Assembly: GCF_049801075.1 (NCBI RefSeq) | Contig: NZ_JBNAGG010000001.1 | Span: 992,001 to 1,056,000 of the forward strand | Direction of reading: 5' to 3' | Origin: Maritalea sp049801075 | GTDB lineage: Bacteria; Pseudomonadota; Alphaproteobacteria; Rhizobiales; Devosiaceae | Length of the DNA stretch: 64,000 bases | Shown here: in pieces, positions 1-8,894 of the stretch | Numbering within the stretch: the stretch's first letter is position 1 | How the letters are laid out: each line of letters starts with the position of its first letter | Notes under the pieces: model-generated | The model's database searches: none | What the model saw: only the letters and a program-made list of their open reading frames with translations | Told to the model about the DNA's origin: nothing | Translations under genes and position numbers: made by a program

Positions 1-179
1 TCGGACTTTGACATGACGCGCATTGCCGCTATTGAAGAAGGCAGGGGTTGTTGGCATGTTTCGCTGATCGCTGGCGGCAAAAGCCGCACTTTGTGCATGA
101 TCAACGGGCAACAATCCGATATCTTTATGGCCATCACGCCATTCAGCGTGCATCGGTTGCCTGAGCTAGGAGCAAGTTT

Positions 180-1358
180 ATGCGTCTCAAGGACTGCTAT
201 AATTTCCACGATTTCCGCAAATTGGCCCAACGCCGTCTACCCAGTCCCATTTTCAACTATATTGATGGCGGTGCAGACGATGAGGTGACGCTGGCAGAAA
301 ACAGCAAGGCCTTTAATCGTTGTGATTTGCTGCCTTCGGTTTTGGCCGGCGTGAAGGATATTGATATGTCCGTCACGGTGATGGGCCAGAAACTGGATAT
401 GCCGGTTTATTGCTCCCCCACTGCTTTGCAGCGCTTGTTCCATCATCGCGGCGAACGTGCGGTGGCGGCCGCAACCGAGAAATATGGCACCATGTTCGGT
501 GTATCCTCATTGGGCACTGTGTCTTTGGAAGAATTGCGAAAAAAGCACAAAAACCCGCAAATCTATCAGTTCTATTTCCACCGCGACCGTGGCCTCAATC
601 AAGCCATGATGCAGCGCGCTAAAGAAGCGAAAGTCGACGTGATGATGCTCACAGTGGACAGCATTACGGGCGGCAACCGCGAACGTGATTTGCGCACTGG
701 ATTTTCGATTCCGTTCCGACTGACCTTGGCGGGGATGCTTCAATTTGCGCTGAAGCCGATGTGGGGCATCAATTATGTCACGCACGAAAAGTTCCGCCTG
801 CCCCAACTTGATGATCACGTAGCAATGGGTAGCGGCACCAGTTCTATTGGCGGCTATTTCACCGAAATGCTTGATCCGACTTTGAACTGGGATGATGTCG
901 CGAAAATGGTGAAAGATTGGGACGGCCAGTTCTGCCTGAAAGGCGTGATGACTGTGGAAGATGCGCGCCGCGCCGCCGACATTGGCTGCACGGGCATTGT
1001 GCTTTCCAACCATGGTGGTCGCCAGCTCGACGGATCGCGCACGCCGTTTGACCAGCTTTCTGAAATTGTTGACGCTGTAGGGGATCGCCTTGATGTGTTG
1101 ATGGATAGTGGCGTTCAGCGCGGCACACATGTGCTCAAGGCTCTTTCCCTTGGTGCCAAAGCCGTTGGCGTCGGCCGTCAATATCTTTATCCGCTGGCTG
1201 CCGCGGGGCAACCCGGGGTTGAACGAGCGTTGGGTTTGATGCGCGCTGAAATTGAACGCGACATGCGTTTGATGGGCGTGAGCAGCATTGATCAATTGGG
1301 GCGTCACAATGTGCGGTTCAAAGATCAGTTTGGACCACTTGGCGCAGGTGCTGAATGA
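180..1358 (+). CDS. lldD: FMN-dependent L-lactate dehydrogenase (LldD family)
   Basis: A 392-residue member of the FMN-dependent alpha-hydroxy-acid dehydrogenase family, which oxidises L-lactate to pyruvate and passes electrons to the quinone pool at the inner membrane. The family signature SNHGGRQLD, carrying the catalytic His and the substrate-binding Arg, is at about residue 277. It is followed by the FMN-phosphate binding stretch with MDSGVQRG and GVGRQYLY. Length fits the family (about 380-390). An AGGAG site lies 7 bases before the ATG. The stop overlaps the next gene, a D-lactate dehydrogenase, by 4 bases, so both lactate isomers are probably handled by one operon. Other 2-hydroxy acids are possible substrates. 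Confidence 0.93.
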   Translation: MRLKDCYNFHDFRKLAQRRLPSPIFNYIDGGADDEVTLAENSKAFNRCDLLPSVLAGVKDIDMSVTVMGQKLDMPVYCSPTALQRLFHHRGERAVAAATEKYGTMFGVSSLGTVSLEELRKKHKNPQIYQFYFHRDRGLNQAMMQRAKEAKVDVMMLTVDSITGGNRERDLRTGFSIPFRLTLAGMLQFALKPMWGINYVTHEKFRLPQLDDHVAMGSGTSSIGGYFTEMLDPTLNWDDVAKMVKDWDGQFCLKGVMTVEDARRAADIGCTGIVLSNHGGRQLDGSRTPFDQLSEIVDAVGDRLDVLMDSGVQRGTHVLKALSLGAKAVGVGRQYLYPLAAAGQPGVERALGLMRAEIERDMRLMGVSSIDQLGRHNVRFKDQFGPLGAGAE

Positions 1359-3037
1359 ACAATCAAGAGCTGATTGATGGTTTTCGCGCAATTGTTGGCA
1401 AGCGCCATGTGCGCACGGGCCCACGTGCCACCGAACGCTTTCGCCGTGGATTTCGCTCCGGCGAAGGGGAAGCGCTTTGCGTGGTGCAGCCCGGCACGTT
1501 GCTGGAGCAATGGCAGGTGGTTAAGGCCTGCACAGCGGCAGACAAAATTATCATCATGCAAGCCGCCAATACAGGATTAACGGAAGGCTCCACGCCCTCC
1601 GGCACCTATGATCGCGATGTTGTGCTGATCAATACGCGCAGGATGGACAAAATCCATTTGCTGGATTCTGGCAAGCAGGTGATTGGCCTGCCCGGCTCAA
1701 CCCTTTTCTCCCTCGAGAAACTTCTCGCACCCTTGGGGCGTGAACCACACTCAGTTATTGGTTCTTCTTGCATTGGCGCGTCCATTGTTGGTGGTGTGTG
1801 CAACAGTTCAGGCGGCTCACTGGTTGAACGCGGACCTGCTTACACCGAGCTTTCGCTCTTCGCGCAATTGGACGCGGAAGGGCAACTTCAATTGGTCAAT
1901 CATTTGGGCATCGATTTGGGCGACACGCCGGAAGAAATGCTCACTCGTTTAGATAATGGCGATTTTGATCAAAGTGGCGGTGCTGACACCAATCGCAAGG
2001 CCTCTGCAAGCGATTATGCAGCGCATGTGCGCGCAGTCGACGCAGACAGCCCTGCCCGCTTCAATGCAGACAAGAAACGGCTGCACGAGGCCTCTGGCTG
2101 CGCTGGCAAGCTTGCCGTGTTCGCAGTGCGGCTAGACAGCTATCCGCAACCTGCAAAGCAAAAGACATTTTACATCGGCACCAATAGCACCGACGACCTG
2201 TCCACGCTGCGGCGCCATATCCTCACAAATTTTAAAACACTGCCGGTGTCCGGTGAATATATGGAACGCGAAGTGTTTGATTTGACCGAGCGCTACGGCA
2301 AAGACACGGTGATGATGATTGACTGGCTGGGAACGGATCGCCTGCCCGGCTTTTTTGCATTGAAGGGGGCCATAGATTCGCGGCTGCGCAAAGTGCCCGG
2401 CTTGGCCAATTTGACAGACCGTACCATGCAGCTGCTTGCGCGTCTCACGCCGCGCATTTTGCCCAAACGCATGATGGCGTTTCGCGAGCAATATCGCCAC
2501 CACCTTATTTTGAAGATGCGAGACGATGGCGTTGAAGAAGCAGCCACCTATTTGACAGCGCTATTCGCGGATCGCGATGGAGATTTCTTCGAGTGCACGA
2601 ATCGTGAAGCAAAGTTGGCTGGTCTGCATCGGTTCGCTGCGGCGGGCGCAGCGGTTCGCTACATGGCTATTCATGGCCAAGAGGTGGAAGAGATCATTCC
2701 GCTGGATATTGCGCTGCGGCGCAATGATAAAGATTGGTATGAGCAGCTTCCCAAACATATCGACGATCAGCTGGTGCACAAGCTCTATTATGGGCACTTT
2801 TTCTGCCATGTTTTGCATCAGGACTATATCGTCAAAAAAGGGGCTGATCCAAAGGCGCTAAAAGCACAAATGCTAGCGCTGTTGGACCAGCGGGGCGCTG
2901 AATATCCTGCAGAACATAATGTGGGCCACCTCTATGCTGCCAAGCCGGATTTGGCCGCGCATTATCAATGTTGCGACCCCACAAATTCGTTCAATCCCGG
3001 CATCGGCAAAATGTCTAAGAAAAAACATTACGCTTAG
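1355..3037 (+). CDS. dld: Quinone-dependent D-lactate dehydrogenase
   Basis: A 560-residue FAD flavoprotein of the respiratory D-lactate dehydrogenase type, oxidising D-lactate to pyruvate at the cytoplasmic face of the inner membrane. The FAD-binding (PCMH-type) half contains NTGLTEGSTPSG and the glycine-rich SSCIGASIVGGVCNSSGG near residue 140. The C-terminal half is the Dld-specific membrane-binding domain, ending in HNVGHLYAAKP and DPTNSFNPGIGKM. Length is near the E. coli enzyme (571). It starts inside the lldD stop (ATGA overlap), which implies translational coupling. Confidence 0.92.
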   Translation: MNNQELIDGFRAIVGKRHVRTGPRATERFRRGFRSGEGEALCVVQPGTLLEQWQVVKACTAADKIIIMQAANTGLTEGSTPSGTYDRDVVLINTRRMDKIHLLDSGKQVIGLPGSTLFSLEKLLAPLGREPHSVIGSSCIGASIVGGVCNSSGGSLVERGPAYTELSLFAQLDAEGQLQLVNHLGIDLGDTPEEMLTRLDNGDFDQSGGADTNRKASASDYAAHVRAVDADSPARFNADKKRLHEASGCAGKLAVFAVRLDSYPQPAKQKTFYIGTNSTDDLSTLRRHILTNFKTLPVSGEYMEREVFDLTERYGKDTVMMIDWLGTDRLPGFFALKGAIDSRLRKVPGLANLTDRTMQLLARLTPRILPKRMMAFREQYRHHLILKMRDDGVEEAATYLTALFADRDGDFFECTNREAKLAGLHRFAAAGAAVRYMAIHGQEVEEIIPLDIALRRNDKDWYEQLPKHIDDQLVHKLYYGHFFCHVLHQDYIVKKGADPKALKAQMLALLDQRGAEYPAEHNVGHLYAAKPDLAAHYQCCDPTNSFNPGIGKMSKKKHYA

Positions 3038-3125
3038 GCGCCAAACATTTGATTTAACAAAATGATTGGGTCGAGAGGCATCACGCTGCTGCAGCCAGAA
3101 AGCATTCAACTATGTTTGGAAATTA

Positions 3126-3200
<75 letters not shown>

Positions 3201-3235
3201 GCATGTTCGTCAAAAATATGACTGAACGGTGACGG

Positions 3236-3264
3236 TCTATACGCTTTTTCAAATCGATGTGCAA
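3236..3264 (-). promoter_or_regulatory. Putative sigma-70 promoter of tRNA-Gln
   Basis: On the minus strand, TTGCAC (3264-3259) and TATAGA (3241-3236) are separated by exactly 17 bases. The -10 element lies about 36 bases before the mature tRNA 5' end, leaving a short leader. This is a close match to the housekeeping consensus in the right place. The start site itself is inferred. Confidence 0.6.
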
Positions 3265-3518
3265 CCGTTGAAAACCACCTTTTTCAAACTTTTTGCACAA
3301 ACCTCACTTTGAGTGCGCAATGCGATACATATGGCGGGCAAAACTGGCTGTTTTTTCTTAAATCAGGCGATAAAGAACTGAATTGCCATAAATCTCAACC
3401 AATGTTGGCTTGTTCACACACAAATTGATTCAATTGCGCATTGTTGCAGTCTTTTAAGATTGGCCCTACAAATTGAGCTCTCAATTTCATCTGCCGCAAC
3501 GCCAAGGTAGGCTCTATT
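3265..3518. other. Intergenic stretch between the tRNA promoter and the MBL gene
   Basis: No open frame or RNA gene was recognised here. The segment is AT-rich and must carry the promoter of the downstream plus-strand hydrolase. A weak purine-rich site (AGGTAGG, about 3505-3511) precedes that gene's TTG start. Confidence 0.5.
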
Positions 3519-4439
3519 TTGCCCCAGCAATCCGCTCCGAATTATCACACCGAGTTTTCGCCGCCTGTTGGCGTGGCTGAAAGCGTCGCGCCGTTTGTTG
3601 AGCGAATCGTAGCGCCCAATGCCAGCGCCTACACATTCACGGGCACCAATTGTTTCCTGGTCGGGCAGGACGAGCTCGCCATCATCGATCCAGGGCCGGA
3701 TGTACAGGTTCATATCAATGCCATCGACAAGGCGTTGGATGGTCGCAAAGTCAACGCCATCTTGTTGACGCACACACACCGCGATCATTCGGCGGTCGCG
3801 CCCAAGCTGGCTCAGAAATATGGTGTGCCGCTCATGTTTGGTGGGCCGCACCGCCCTTCCCGTGATTTGAAGTTTTTTGAAATCGATCCCATGAAGCGCT
3901 CGGGCCATTATGGCTTGCAACCAGATCGTGCCTTAAAGCAGGGCGATATTATCAGGCTTGGCGCGGTTCAAATCGAAGCGATTGAAACGCCCGGTCATTG
4001 CGCCAACCATTTATGCTTTGCCCTTTCAGATCGTGCGCACATTTTCACTGGAGATCATGTGATGGGGTGGAACTCAACGTTGATTGCGGACCCTGATGGC
4101 GCGCTTGGCCCCTATTTGGATTCGCTGGACATGTTGATGTCTTGCCCGGGCCAGATTTACTTGCCCGCCCATGGCGATCGAATCATGAATGGAAAAGGCT
4201 TTGCGAAGGCGCTTAAAGGCCATCGGCTGCAGCGGAACACGCAGATCTTAGAGATCCTAAAATCAAATGGCCCGCTGTCTGCGTGGCAACTTACGGATAA
4301 AATGTATCCCGACGTTTCGATGGCTGTGAGAGGTGCTGCACTGCTCACAGTGAAGGCACATCTGCATTTTTTGATGGAACACTCAAAGATCGGGAGACGC
4401 GGTCGGTTGTTCCGTCAGCCCCTATACGCGGCGCGCTAG
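3519..4439 (+). CDS. MBL-fold metallohydrolase, LACTB2-like, with C-terminal winged helix
   Basis: A 306-residue metallo-beta-lactamase-fold hydrolase. The metal-binding signature THTHRDHS is at about residues 87-94, further ligands sit in ETPGHCANH (about 157) and TGDHVMGW, and PAHGDR is near residue 218. The last 70 residues look like the winged-helix extension found in LACTB2-type proteins, some of which act on RNA or thioesters. The substrate cannot be read from sequence. The start is a TTG with a weak site upstream. The 3' end overlaps the convergent DUF1499 gene by 4 bases. Confidence 0.85.
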   Translation: MPQQSAPNYHTEFSPPVGVAESVAPFVERIVAPNASAYTFTGTNCFLVGQDELAIIDPGPDVQVHINAIDKALDGRKVNAILLTHTHRDHSAVAPKLAQKYGVPLMFGGPHRPSRDLKFFEIDPMKRSGHYGLQPDRALKQGDIIRLGAVQIEAIETPGHCANHLCFALSDRAHIFTGDHVMGWNSTLIADPDGALGPYLDSLDMLMSCPGQIYLPAHGDRIMNGKGFAKALKGHRLQRNTQILEILKSNGPLSAWQLTDKMYPDVSMAVRGAALLTVKAHLHFLMEHSKIGRRGRLFRQPLYAAR

Positions 4440-5239
4440 CCTTCTTCTTCATCCAGCAGTTCTTCCTGCAGCGGTGTTTGGCGGCTTAACACGAGCAATC
4501 GTTGGCGCACGGCGGCATCCAGCCTGCCCAAGAAGCTTTGCACGCGACGGCCATTGGTGCCCAAATCAGAGCGCCCGAAATAGGACACTGAAAACATGTC
4601 GATTTCAGTTTGTGTCTCATCATAGCTGGCGCGAATGGCGACTCGATCTTTGAACCCGAGCCACGTTTTTACATCGCCTGCATAGAGGGTTTCAGTTTCT
4701 GTGGCGGTTTGGCGGCGAACTCCGCCCCAGCCGGCCGAAGCAATTTGGCGCTCAAGTAGCGGCAAAACTTCGTCAGCGCCAAGCGGATAAGCGCGGGTCA
4801 CCGCCGTTGGAAAGCTCACGGCTACTTCATTTGCCATCTTTTGCAGTTCTTGGCTTTTGGCATCATTTTGCAGCGCAACAACGCCTAAATCGGGCGGGTT
4901 GTTAACGTTGGTCGTCACCATGTTGGTTTGCGGATATTGTGTGCCCAACAATGCTGTAACCGCCAGCAGTCCGCCTGCGCCCACGCCGATGATGTTGGCT
5001 CGGCTGGCCAACCCCCAACCATGATCACCTGTATACCAAAGCCGGACAAATGCGATAAGCCCAATGCCCAACGCTGTGACGCCGAGCAAGGTGGCCAGTG
5101 CCATCATGATGGTGAAGATGCTGCTATCAATCAGCTCAATATGGTGGGCGGCAATAGCCACAATATAGGTGGGAATGACCAAGCGCGCCAAACGCGCTGC
5201 CCAAACCGCCCAAGCCGATGTTTTGATAAAGATCCGCAC
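4436..5239 (-). CDS. DUF1499 family inner-membrane protein
   Basis: A 267-residue protein with about three hydrophobic segments in its first 110 residues (around 20-35, 42-66 and 84-101), then a soluble domain of the DUF1499 type. Recognisable stretches are RAYPLGADEVLPLL, WGGVRRQT and SVSYFGRSDLGTNGRRV. The function of the family is unknown. It lies directly upstream of neither a recognisable partner nor an operon with obvious logic: pdxH precedes it by 12 bases on the same strand, so the two are probably co-transcribed. Confidence 0.75.
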   Translation of the reverse strand: MRIFIKTSAWAVWAARLARLVIPTYIVAIAAHHIELIDSSIFTIMMALATLLGVTALGIGLIAFVRLWYTGDHGWGLASRANIIGVGAGGLLAVTALLGTQYPQTNMVTTNVNNPPDLGVVALQNDAKSQELQKMANEVAVSFPTAVTRAYPLGADEVLPLLERQIASAGWGGVRRQTATETETLYAGDVKTWLGFKDRVAIRASYDETQTEIDMFSVSYFGRSDLGTNGRRVQSFLGRLDAAVRQRLLVLSRQTPLQEELLDEEEG

Positions 5240-5251
5240 CTAAATTGCCAT

Positions 5252-5902
5252 CTATGGGTTCAACCGTTGGCGCTGCCATGTGCCATCTGCCGCCCGTGTG
5301 AAGCGCACACGATCATGAAGGCGAAACTCACCGTCGCACCAGAACTCAATTTCGCTCGGCAGCACCGTATAGCCTGACCAATGCGCTGGTCGCGGCACAT
5401 CTTGCCCTTCATATTTTTGGGTCAGCTCTTCCACGCGATCAATCAATTCTTGCCGCGAACTAAGCGGTTGCGATTGGTCGGATGCATGGGCGCCGATTTG
5501 CGAACCACGCGGACGCGACGCATAATAAGCGTCAGCGCGTTCCTTGGTTACGGGTTGCACCTTGCCGCGCACACGCACTTGCCAGTTGAGGGACTTCCAG
5601 AAAAAGCCAAGCGCCGCCTGCGGATGGTTTGCCAGCTCGTCGCCCTTTTTGCTGTTGGTGTTGGTGTAGAAGGTGAAGCCATCATCTTCGCGCTCTTTCA
5701 GCAGCACAATGCGAATATTGGGCAAGCCCCCCTCATCCAACGTGGCCAGCGACATGGCGTTAGCATTGTTTGGTTCTTTTTGCCACGCCAGCTCCAACCA
5801 GCGGTCAAACAGCTCATAGGGGTCAATGTCATCGGTGAAGGTTGGGTCGAACAATTGAGTGTTGCGAGATTTCACCAAGGCTTCGATATTGTCCTGCGCC
5901 AT
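5252..5902 (-). CDS. pdxH: Pyridoxamine 5'-phosphate oxidase
   Basis: A 216-residue FMN enzyme that oxidises pyridoxine or pyridoxamine 5'-phosphate to pyridoxal 5'-phosphate, the last step of vitamin B6 synthesis and salvage. Diagnostic stretches are NIRIVLLKE, FYTNTNSKKGDEL, the RPRGSQIGAHAS substrate loop, FWCDGEFRLHDR and the C-terminal QRLNP. Length is typical (about 210-220). A PLP-dependent class V enzyme lies immediately upstream on the same strand. Confidence 0.96.
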   Translation of the reverse strand: MAQDNIEALVKSRNTQLFDPTFTDDIDPYELFDRWLELAWQKEPNNANAMSLATLDEGGLPNIRIVLLKEREDDGFTFYTNTNSKKGDELANHPQAALGFFWKSLNWQVRVRGKVQPVTKERADAYYASRPRGSQIGAHASDQSQPLSSRQELIDRVEELTQKYEGQDVPRPAHWSGYTVLPSEIEFWCDGEFRLHDRVRFTRAADGTWQRQRLNP

Positions 5903-5945
5903 TTACGCCGCTCCTTTATCAAGGTCGGCTTTTGCACATTCAATG

Positions 5946-7400
5946 CTAGCCGACCGCTTGCAGCTGCTCCGCCTTGTGGCAAAAAATGCCAGATTGCGGA
6001 TCAAGCTGATATTGATCCAAATATGTGCCCGCACTATTGGCCAATTCGTCAACCTTATCAATGATGAATTGGGTTTTTCGATCATCAAAGAGATAGCTGA
6101 AATTCAACCGCACCCAACCGGGCTTTGCTAGGGCATTCCCCTGCTTTATCTCATTGCGCACCTGTTCGGATTGATGCTGATCAATGTTCAGCAAATGGTG
6201 ACCATAAGGTCCGGCACAGGCGCAGCCACCGCGCGCTTGAATGCCATAAAGGTCTGAAAGCGCACGGGTGAAAAAATTATGCGGCACGGGCATACCGTCA
6301 TCATCCGTCACGATGAAAGAAAAAATAGGAATGCGATGGGCATCAAGATTGCCGAGCAAGTGGATGTTCGGATTTTTGCTCCAGCGCGCCAAAGCCTGTT
6401 GCACGAAATGTGCCTGCCGATCCGCCATAAAGTCTGCACAAATGGCTTCTTTCACCAAGAAGCAAAGCGCGGCGCGAATGTCGCCAATAATGTTTGGTGT
6501 GCCCGCCTCTTCGCGCTCTGCAATCGAATCAACATAGTCGCGGTTCCACTCCGACACATAGGTCACGGTGCCGCCGCCCGGCCAAGACGGCACATTGCGC
6601 CGCACAATGTCGTTCCGCACAGCCAGAATACCCGATGCCGCAGGCCCCCCGGCAAATTTATGTGCTGACAAAAAGAGCGCGTCGATTTCAACATTGTCAT
6701 CGGGATGCAAGTTTACGGGCAGATATGGTGCGCCGCCTGCGAAATCCCAGAAGCTGAGTGCACCTTTGGATTTCAGCAGCCGCGTGGTTGCCGCCACGTC
6801 GGTTGTGATGCCCGTCACGTTCGACGCGGCAGAAAAGCTGCCAATCCGCAAACAATGGTGGGCATATTTATCCAACAGGTCTGAAAGCGCGTTCAGGTCC
6901 AACCCGCCTTCTTCGGCTTCTGGCACATACACAATTTCAGCGCCCGTTTCGACCCAAGGCAAAATATTCGAATGGTGCTCATATGGCCCAAGAAACACGA
7001 CGGGCACTTGGTCCGACCGCACCAAATCTTCCAATCCTACAAGTTTGACAAGGCGATTGACCGCGGCCGTCGCCCCTGCCCCAGTGAAAATTACGGAATA
7101 GTCTGGTCCAGCGCCAATAATTCGCGCAATTTCCCCGCGGCCTGCTTCGCGCATGGCGGTCATCTTCTCTCCGCAGTATGATGCACGGGTGTGCGAATTG
7201 GCGTAGTAAGGCAGCACCTCTTCGGCCACAAAATCTTCAATCACACGCAGTGCTCGCCCCGACGCAACATAGTCGGCATAGACCATTTTTTGCGGCCCAA
7301 ATGGACCTTCGATCATGGCATTGTCGCCAATCAATTGACTGCGCAGAAATGCAGGTAGATCGCTTTGTGATTTTAGATTTTGCGTAATTTTTTCAAACAT
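5946..7400 (-). CDS. Class V PLP-dependent aminotransferase / cysteine desulfurase-like enzyme
   Basis: A 484-residue fold-type I PLP enzyme of aminotransferase class V. It shows YADYVASGRAL, the EHHSNILPW stretch, SFSAASNVTGI, and the PLP Lys in LSAHKFAGGP (about residue 230). Near residue 390, RGGCACAGP matches the RxGxxCxxP pattern around the catalytic Cys of SufS-type desulfurases, which suggests sulfur chemistry. Next to a class II amidotransferase it resembles the EgtE/EgtC pairing of ergothioneine synthesis, but no egtB or egtD is present in the window. The two genes abut (stop/start with no gap), so coupling is likely. Substrate unknown. Confidence 0.82.
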   Translation of the reverse strand: MFEKITQNLKSQSDLPAFLRSQLIGDNAMIEGPFGPQKMVYADYVASGRALRVIEDFVAEEVLPYYANSHTRASYCGEKMTAMREAGRGEIARIIGAGPDYSVIFTGAGATAAVNRLVKLVGLEDLVRSDQVPVVFLGPYEHHSNILPWVETGAEIVYVPEAEEGGLDLNALSDLLDKYAHHCLRIGSFSAASNVTGITTDVAATTRLLKSKGALSFWDFAGGAPYLPVNLHPDDNVEIDALFLSAHKFAGGPAASGILAVRNDIVRRNVPSWPGGGTVTYVSEWNRDYVDSIAEREEAGTPNIIGDIRAALCFLVKEAICADFMADRQAHFVQQALARWSKNPNIHLLGNLDAHRIPIFSFIVTDDDGMPVPHNFFTRALSDLYGIQARGGCACAGPYGHHLLNIDQHQSEQVRNEIKQGNALAKPGWVRLNFSYLFDDRKTQFIIDKVDELANSAGTYLDQYQLDPQSGIFCHKAEQLQAVG

Positions 7401-8192
7401 TTATGCGACCTTTTCGAAAAGGAATGATTGGTTTACGGTCACCACACCGTTGGGGGCGCGCTGCGCGTGGATGATGGAGTTCGCCGGCACTTCACGCCAA
7501 TTGGCTTCCTCATCGTCGAGCGGCTCAGACGCCAGCAGCAGGTGGTCGCAATGTTGGCGTTGATAGAGCGACGGTGCATGGGCATCGCTGGACCAGCGCA
7601 CAGCCCAGATATTGCTTCCATCGGCAACAGCGAATGTGGCGCGGAAAGGTGCGGTCGCCTTCGCCTGCCGCATATGGGTGAGGATTTGATCTAATGTTGC
7701 TTCGATGGCCTTGATCGGGTCGCGTTTCAGCCCATTGGTGCACAGCAGCGCGAAAATCAACTCGCTGTCGGTGTCGCCTTGACGCATTTGATAGCTGGCA
7801 TCGTCCAACTTATGCGCCAACACGCGCTTGACCTTCTCAAACTCGCCGATCTGGCCGTTATGCATAAACAGCCAATTGTCGCAGCGGAAAGGGTGGCAAT
7901 TGACGAAGATATTTGGCGCCCCGGTTGAGGCCCGCACATGAGCAAAAAACAAATAGCTCTCCAGCTGCGCGGTTAGCTCGCGCAAATTCGGGTCGCCCCA
8001 GGCAGGACCAGCATTGCGATATAGTCCGGGAAAAGGTTTATGGTCATACCACCCGAGGCCACCGCCATCGCCATGCACGCCCAATTTGGCCTGATAGGAT
8101 TTTAGCGCCTGCCCACAAAGCGCACGTTCTCCATCATAGAGAAAATCTTCCATATGGGTCGGTTGACCCAAATAAGCGATCCAGCGGCACAT
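7401..8192 (-). CDS. Class II glutamine amidotransferase (EgtC/YafJ-like)
   Basis: A 263-residue N-terminal-nucleophile hydrolase. The chosen ATG at 8192 gives MCRWIAYLG, placing the nucleophile Cys at position 2 as required after Met removal; a longer reading upstream would bury it. Other family stretches are HVRASTG, NCHPF, FMHNGQIG and DTDSELIFALL. EgtC removes gamma-glutamate from an ergothioneine intermediate; YafJ-like relatives are uncharacterised. The gene heads an operon with the PLP enzyme and is divergent from an Lrp-type regulator, 103 bases away. Confidence 0.85.
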   Translation of the reverse strand: MCRWIAYLGQPTHMEDFLYDGERALCGQALKSYQAKLGVHGDGGGLGWYDHKPFPGLYRNAGPAWGDPNLRELTAQLESYLFFAHVRASTGAPNIFVNCHPFRCDNWLFMHNGQIGEFEKVKRVLAHKLDDASYQMRQGDTDSELIFALLCTNGLKRDPIKAIEATLDQILTHMRQAKATAPFRATFAVADGSNIWAVRWSSDAHAPSLYQRQHCDHLLLASEPLDDEEANWREVPANSIIHAQRAPNGVVTVNQSFLFEKVA

Positions 8193-8295
8193 TTTGACCC
8201 TCATAATCACGATAGACTCTATTATCGCACCAAACCTGCGTATTGATTTCTCATTTTTTGTTGGACAAACTCCTATTTTTTGGTCAAATGACCAC

Positions 8296-8760
8296 ATGAA
8301 GGGAATAAAATTAGATCAGTATGATCGCGCCATCCTCCGCCATATGCAGCGTGACGCATCTTTAACGCAGCGCGATTTGGCGTCGCTTGTGCATTTGAGC
8401 CAAAATGCCTGTTGGCGGCGATTGCAGAATTTAAAAGCCGCCGGGCTGATCAAGGGCTCCACGATTTTGATGGATCGCGACGATTTAGGATTCGGGTTGG
8501 TTGTGTTTGTGATGCTGCGCACCCGACACCATTCGGCTGAATGGCTCGAAAAATTCCGCGCTCATGTGTCCACGATTCCAGAAGTCATCGATTTCTTCCG
8601 CATTGGCGGCGACTATGACTATTTCTTAAAAGTGGTGACACGGGACATGTCTAGCTATGACGATGTTTATCAGCGTCTCATCTCCAAGGTAGAACTCGAT
8701 TCGGTCACCTCCTATTTCGCGATGGAGGCCATTGAAGAGCAACGGCCACTTCCCATCTAA
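8296..8760 (+). CDS. Lrp/AsnC family transcriptional regulator
   Basis: A 154-residue regulator with an N-terminal helix-turn-helix (LTQRDLASLVHLSQNACWRRLQNLKAAGLI, about residues 18-47, of which the core is SQNACWRR) and a C-terminal ligand-binding RAM domain (GGDYDYFLKVVTRDM). Such proteins respond to amino acids and often control a divergent neighbour. Here the neighbour is the amidotransferase/PLP-enzyme operon, so that operon is the likely target. The ATG at 8296 is preferred; a longer frame upstream lacks homology. Confidence 0.88.
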   Translation: MKGIKLDQYDRAILRHMQRDASLTQRDLASLVHLSQNACWRRLQNLKAAGLIKGSTILMDRDDLGFGLVVFVMLRTRHHSAEWLEKFRAHVSTIPEVIDFFRIGGDYDYFLKVVTRDMSSYDDVYQRLISKVELDSVTSYFAMEAIEEQRPLPI

Positions 8761-8894
8761 AAATGCGCAGAAAATACCTTCTTTTCGGCTGAAAAGCTGG
8801 ACATTGTGGGTACCCATCGCCATATATGAAACAAATGTGAAATCGCACTGGTGGCAACTGGCCGCTGGTGCCAAATTTTGGAGTGACTCGTTTT

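Noticed and set aside
1..179. Open frames on both strands before lldD
   Set aside because: The plus frame runs on into lldD out of phase and the minus frame shows no protein-like pattern; the fragment is too short to call a gene.
507..1424. 305-codon open frame antisense to lldD
   Set aside because: Shadow of a strongly coding plus-strand gene; His/Ala-rich without domain signature or ribosome site.
5946..8192. Calling an ergothioneine biosynthesis cluster
   Set aside because: Only EgtC- and EgtE-like genes are present; the defining egtB and egtD are absent from the window.
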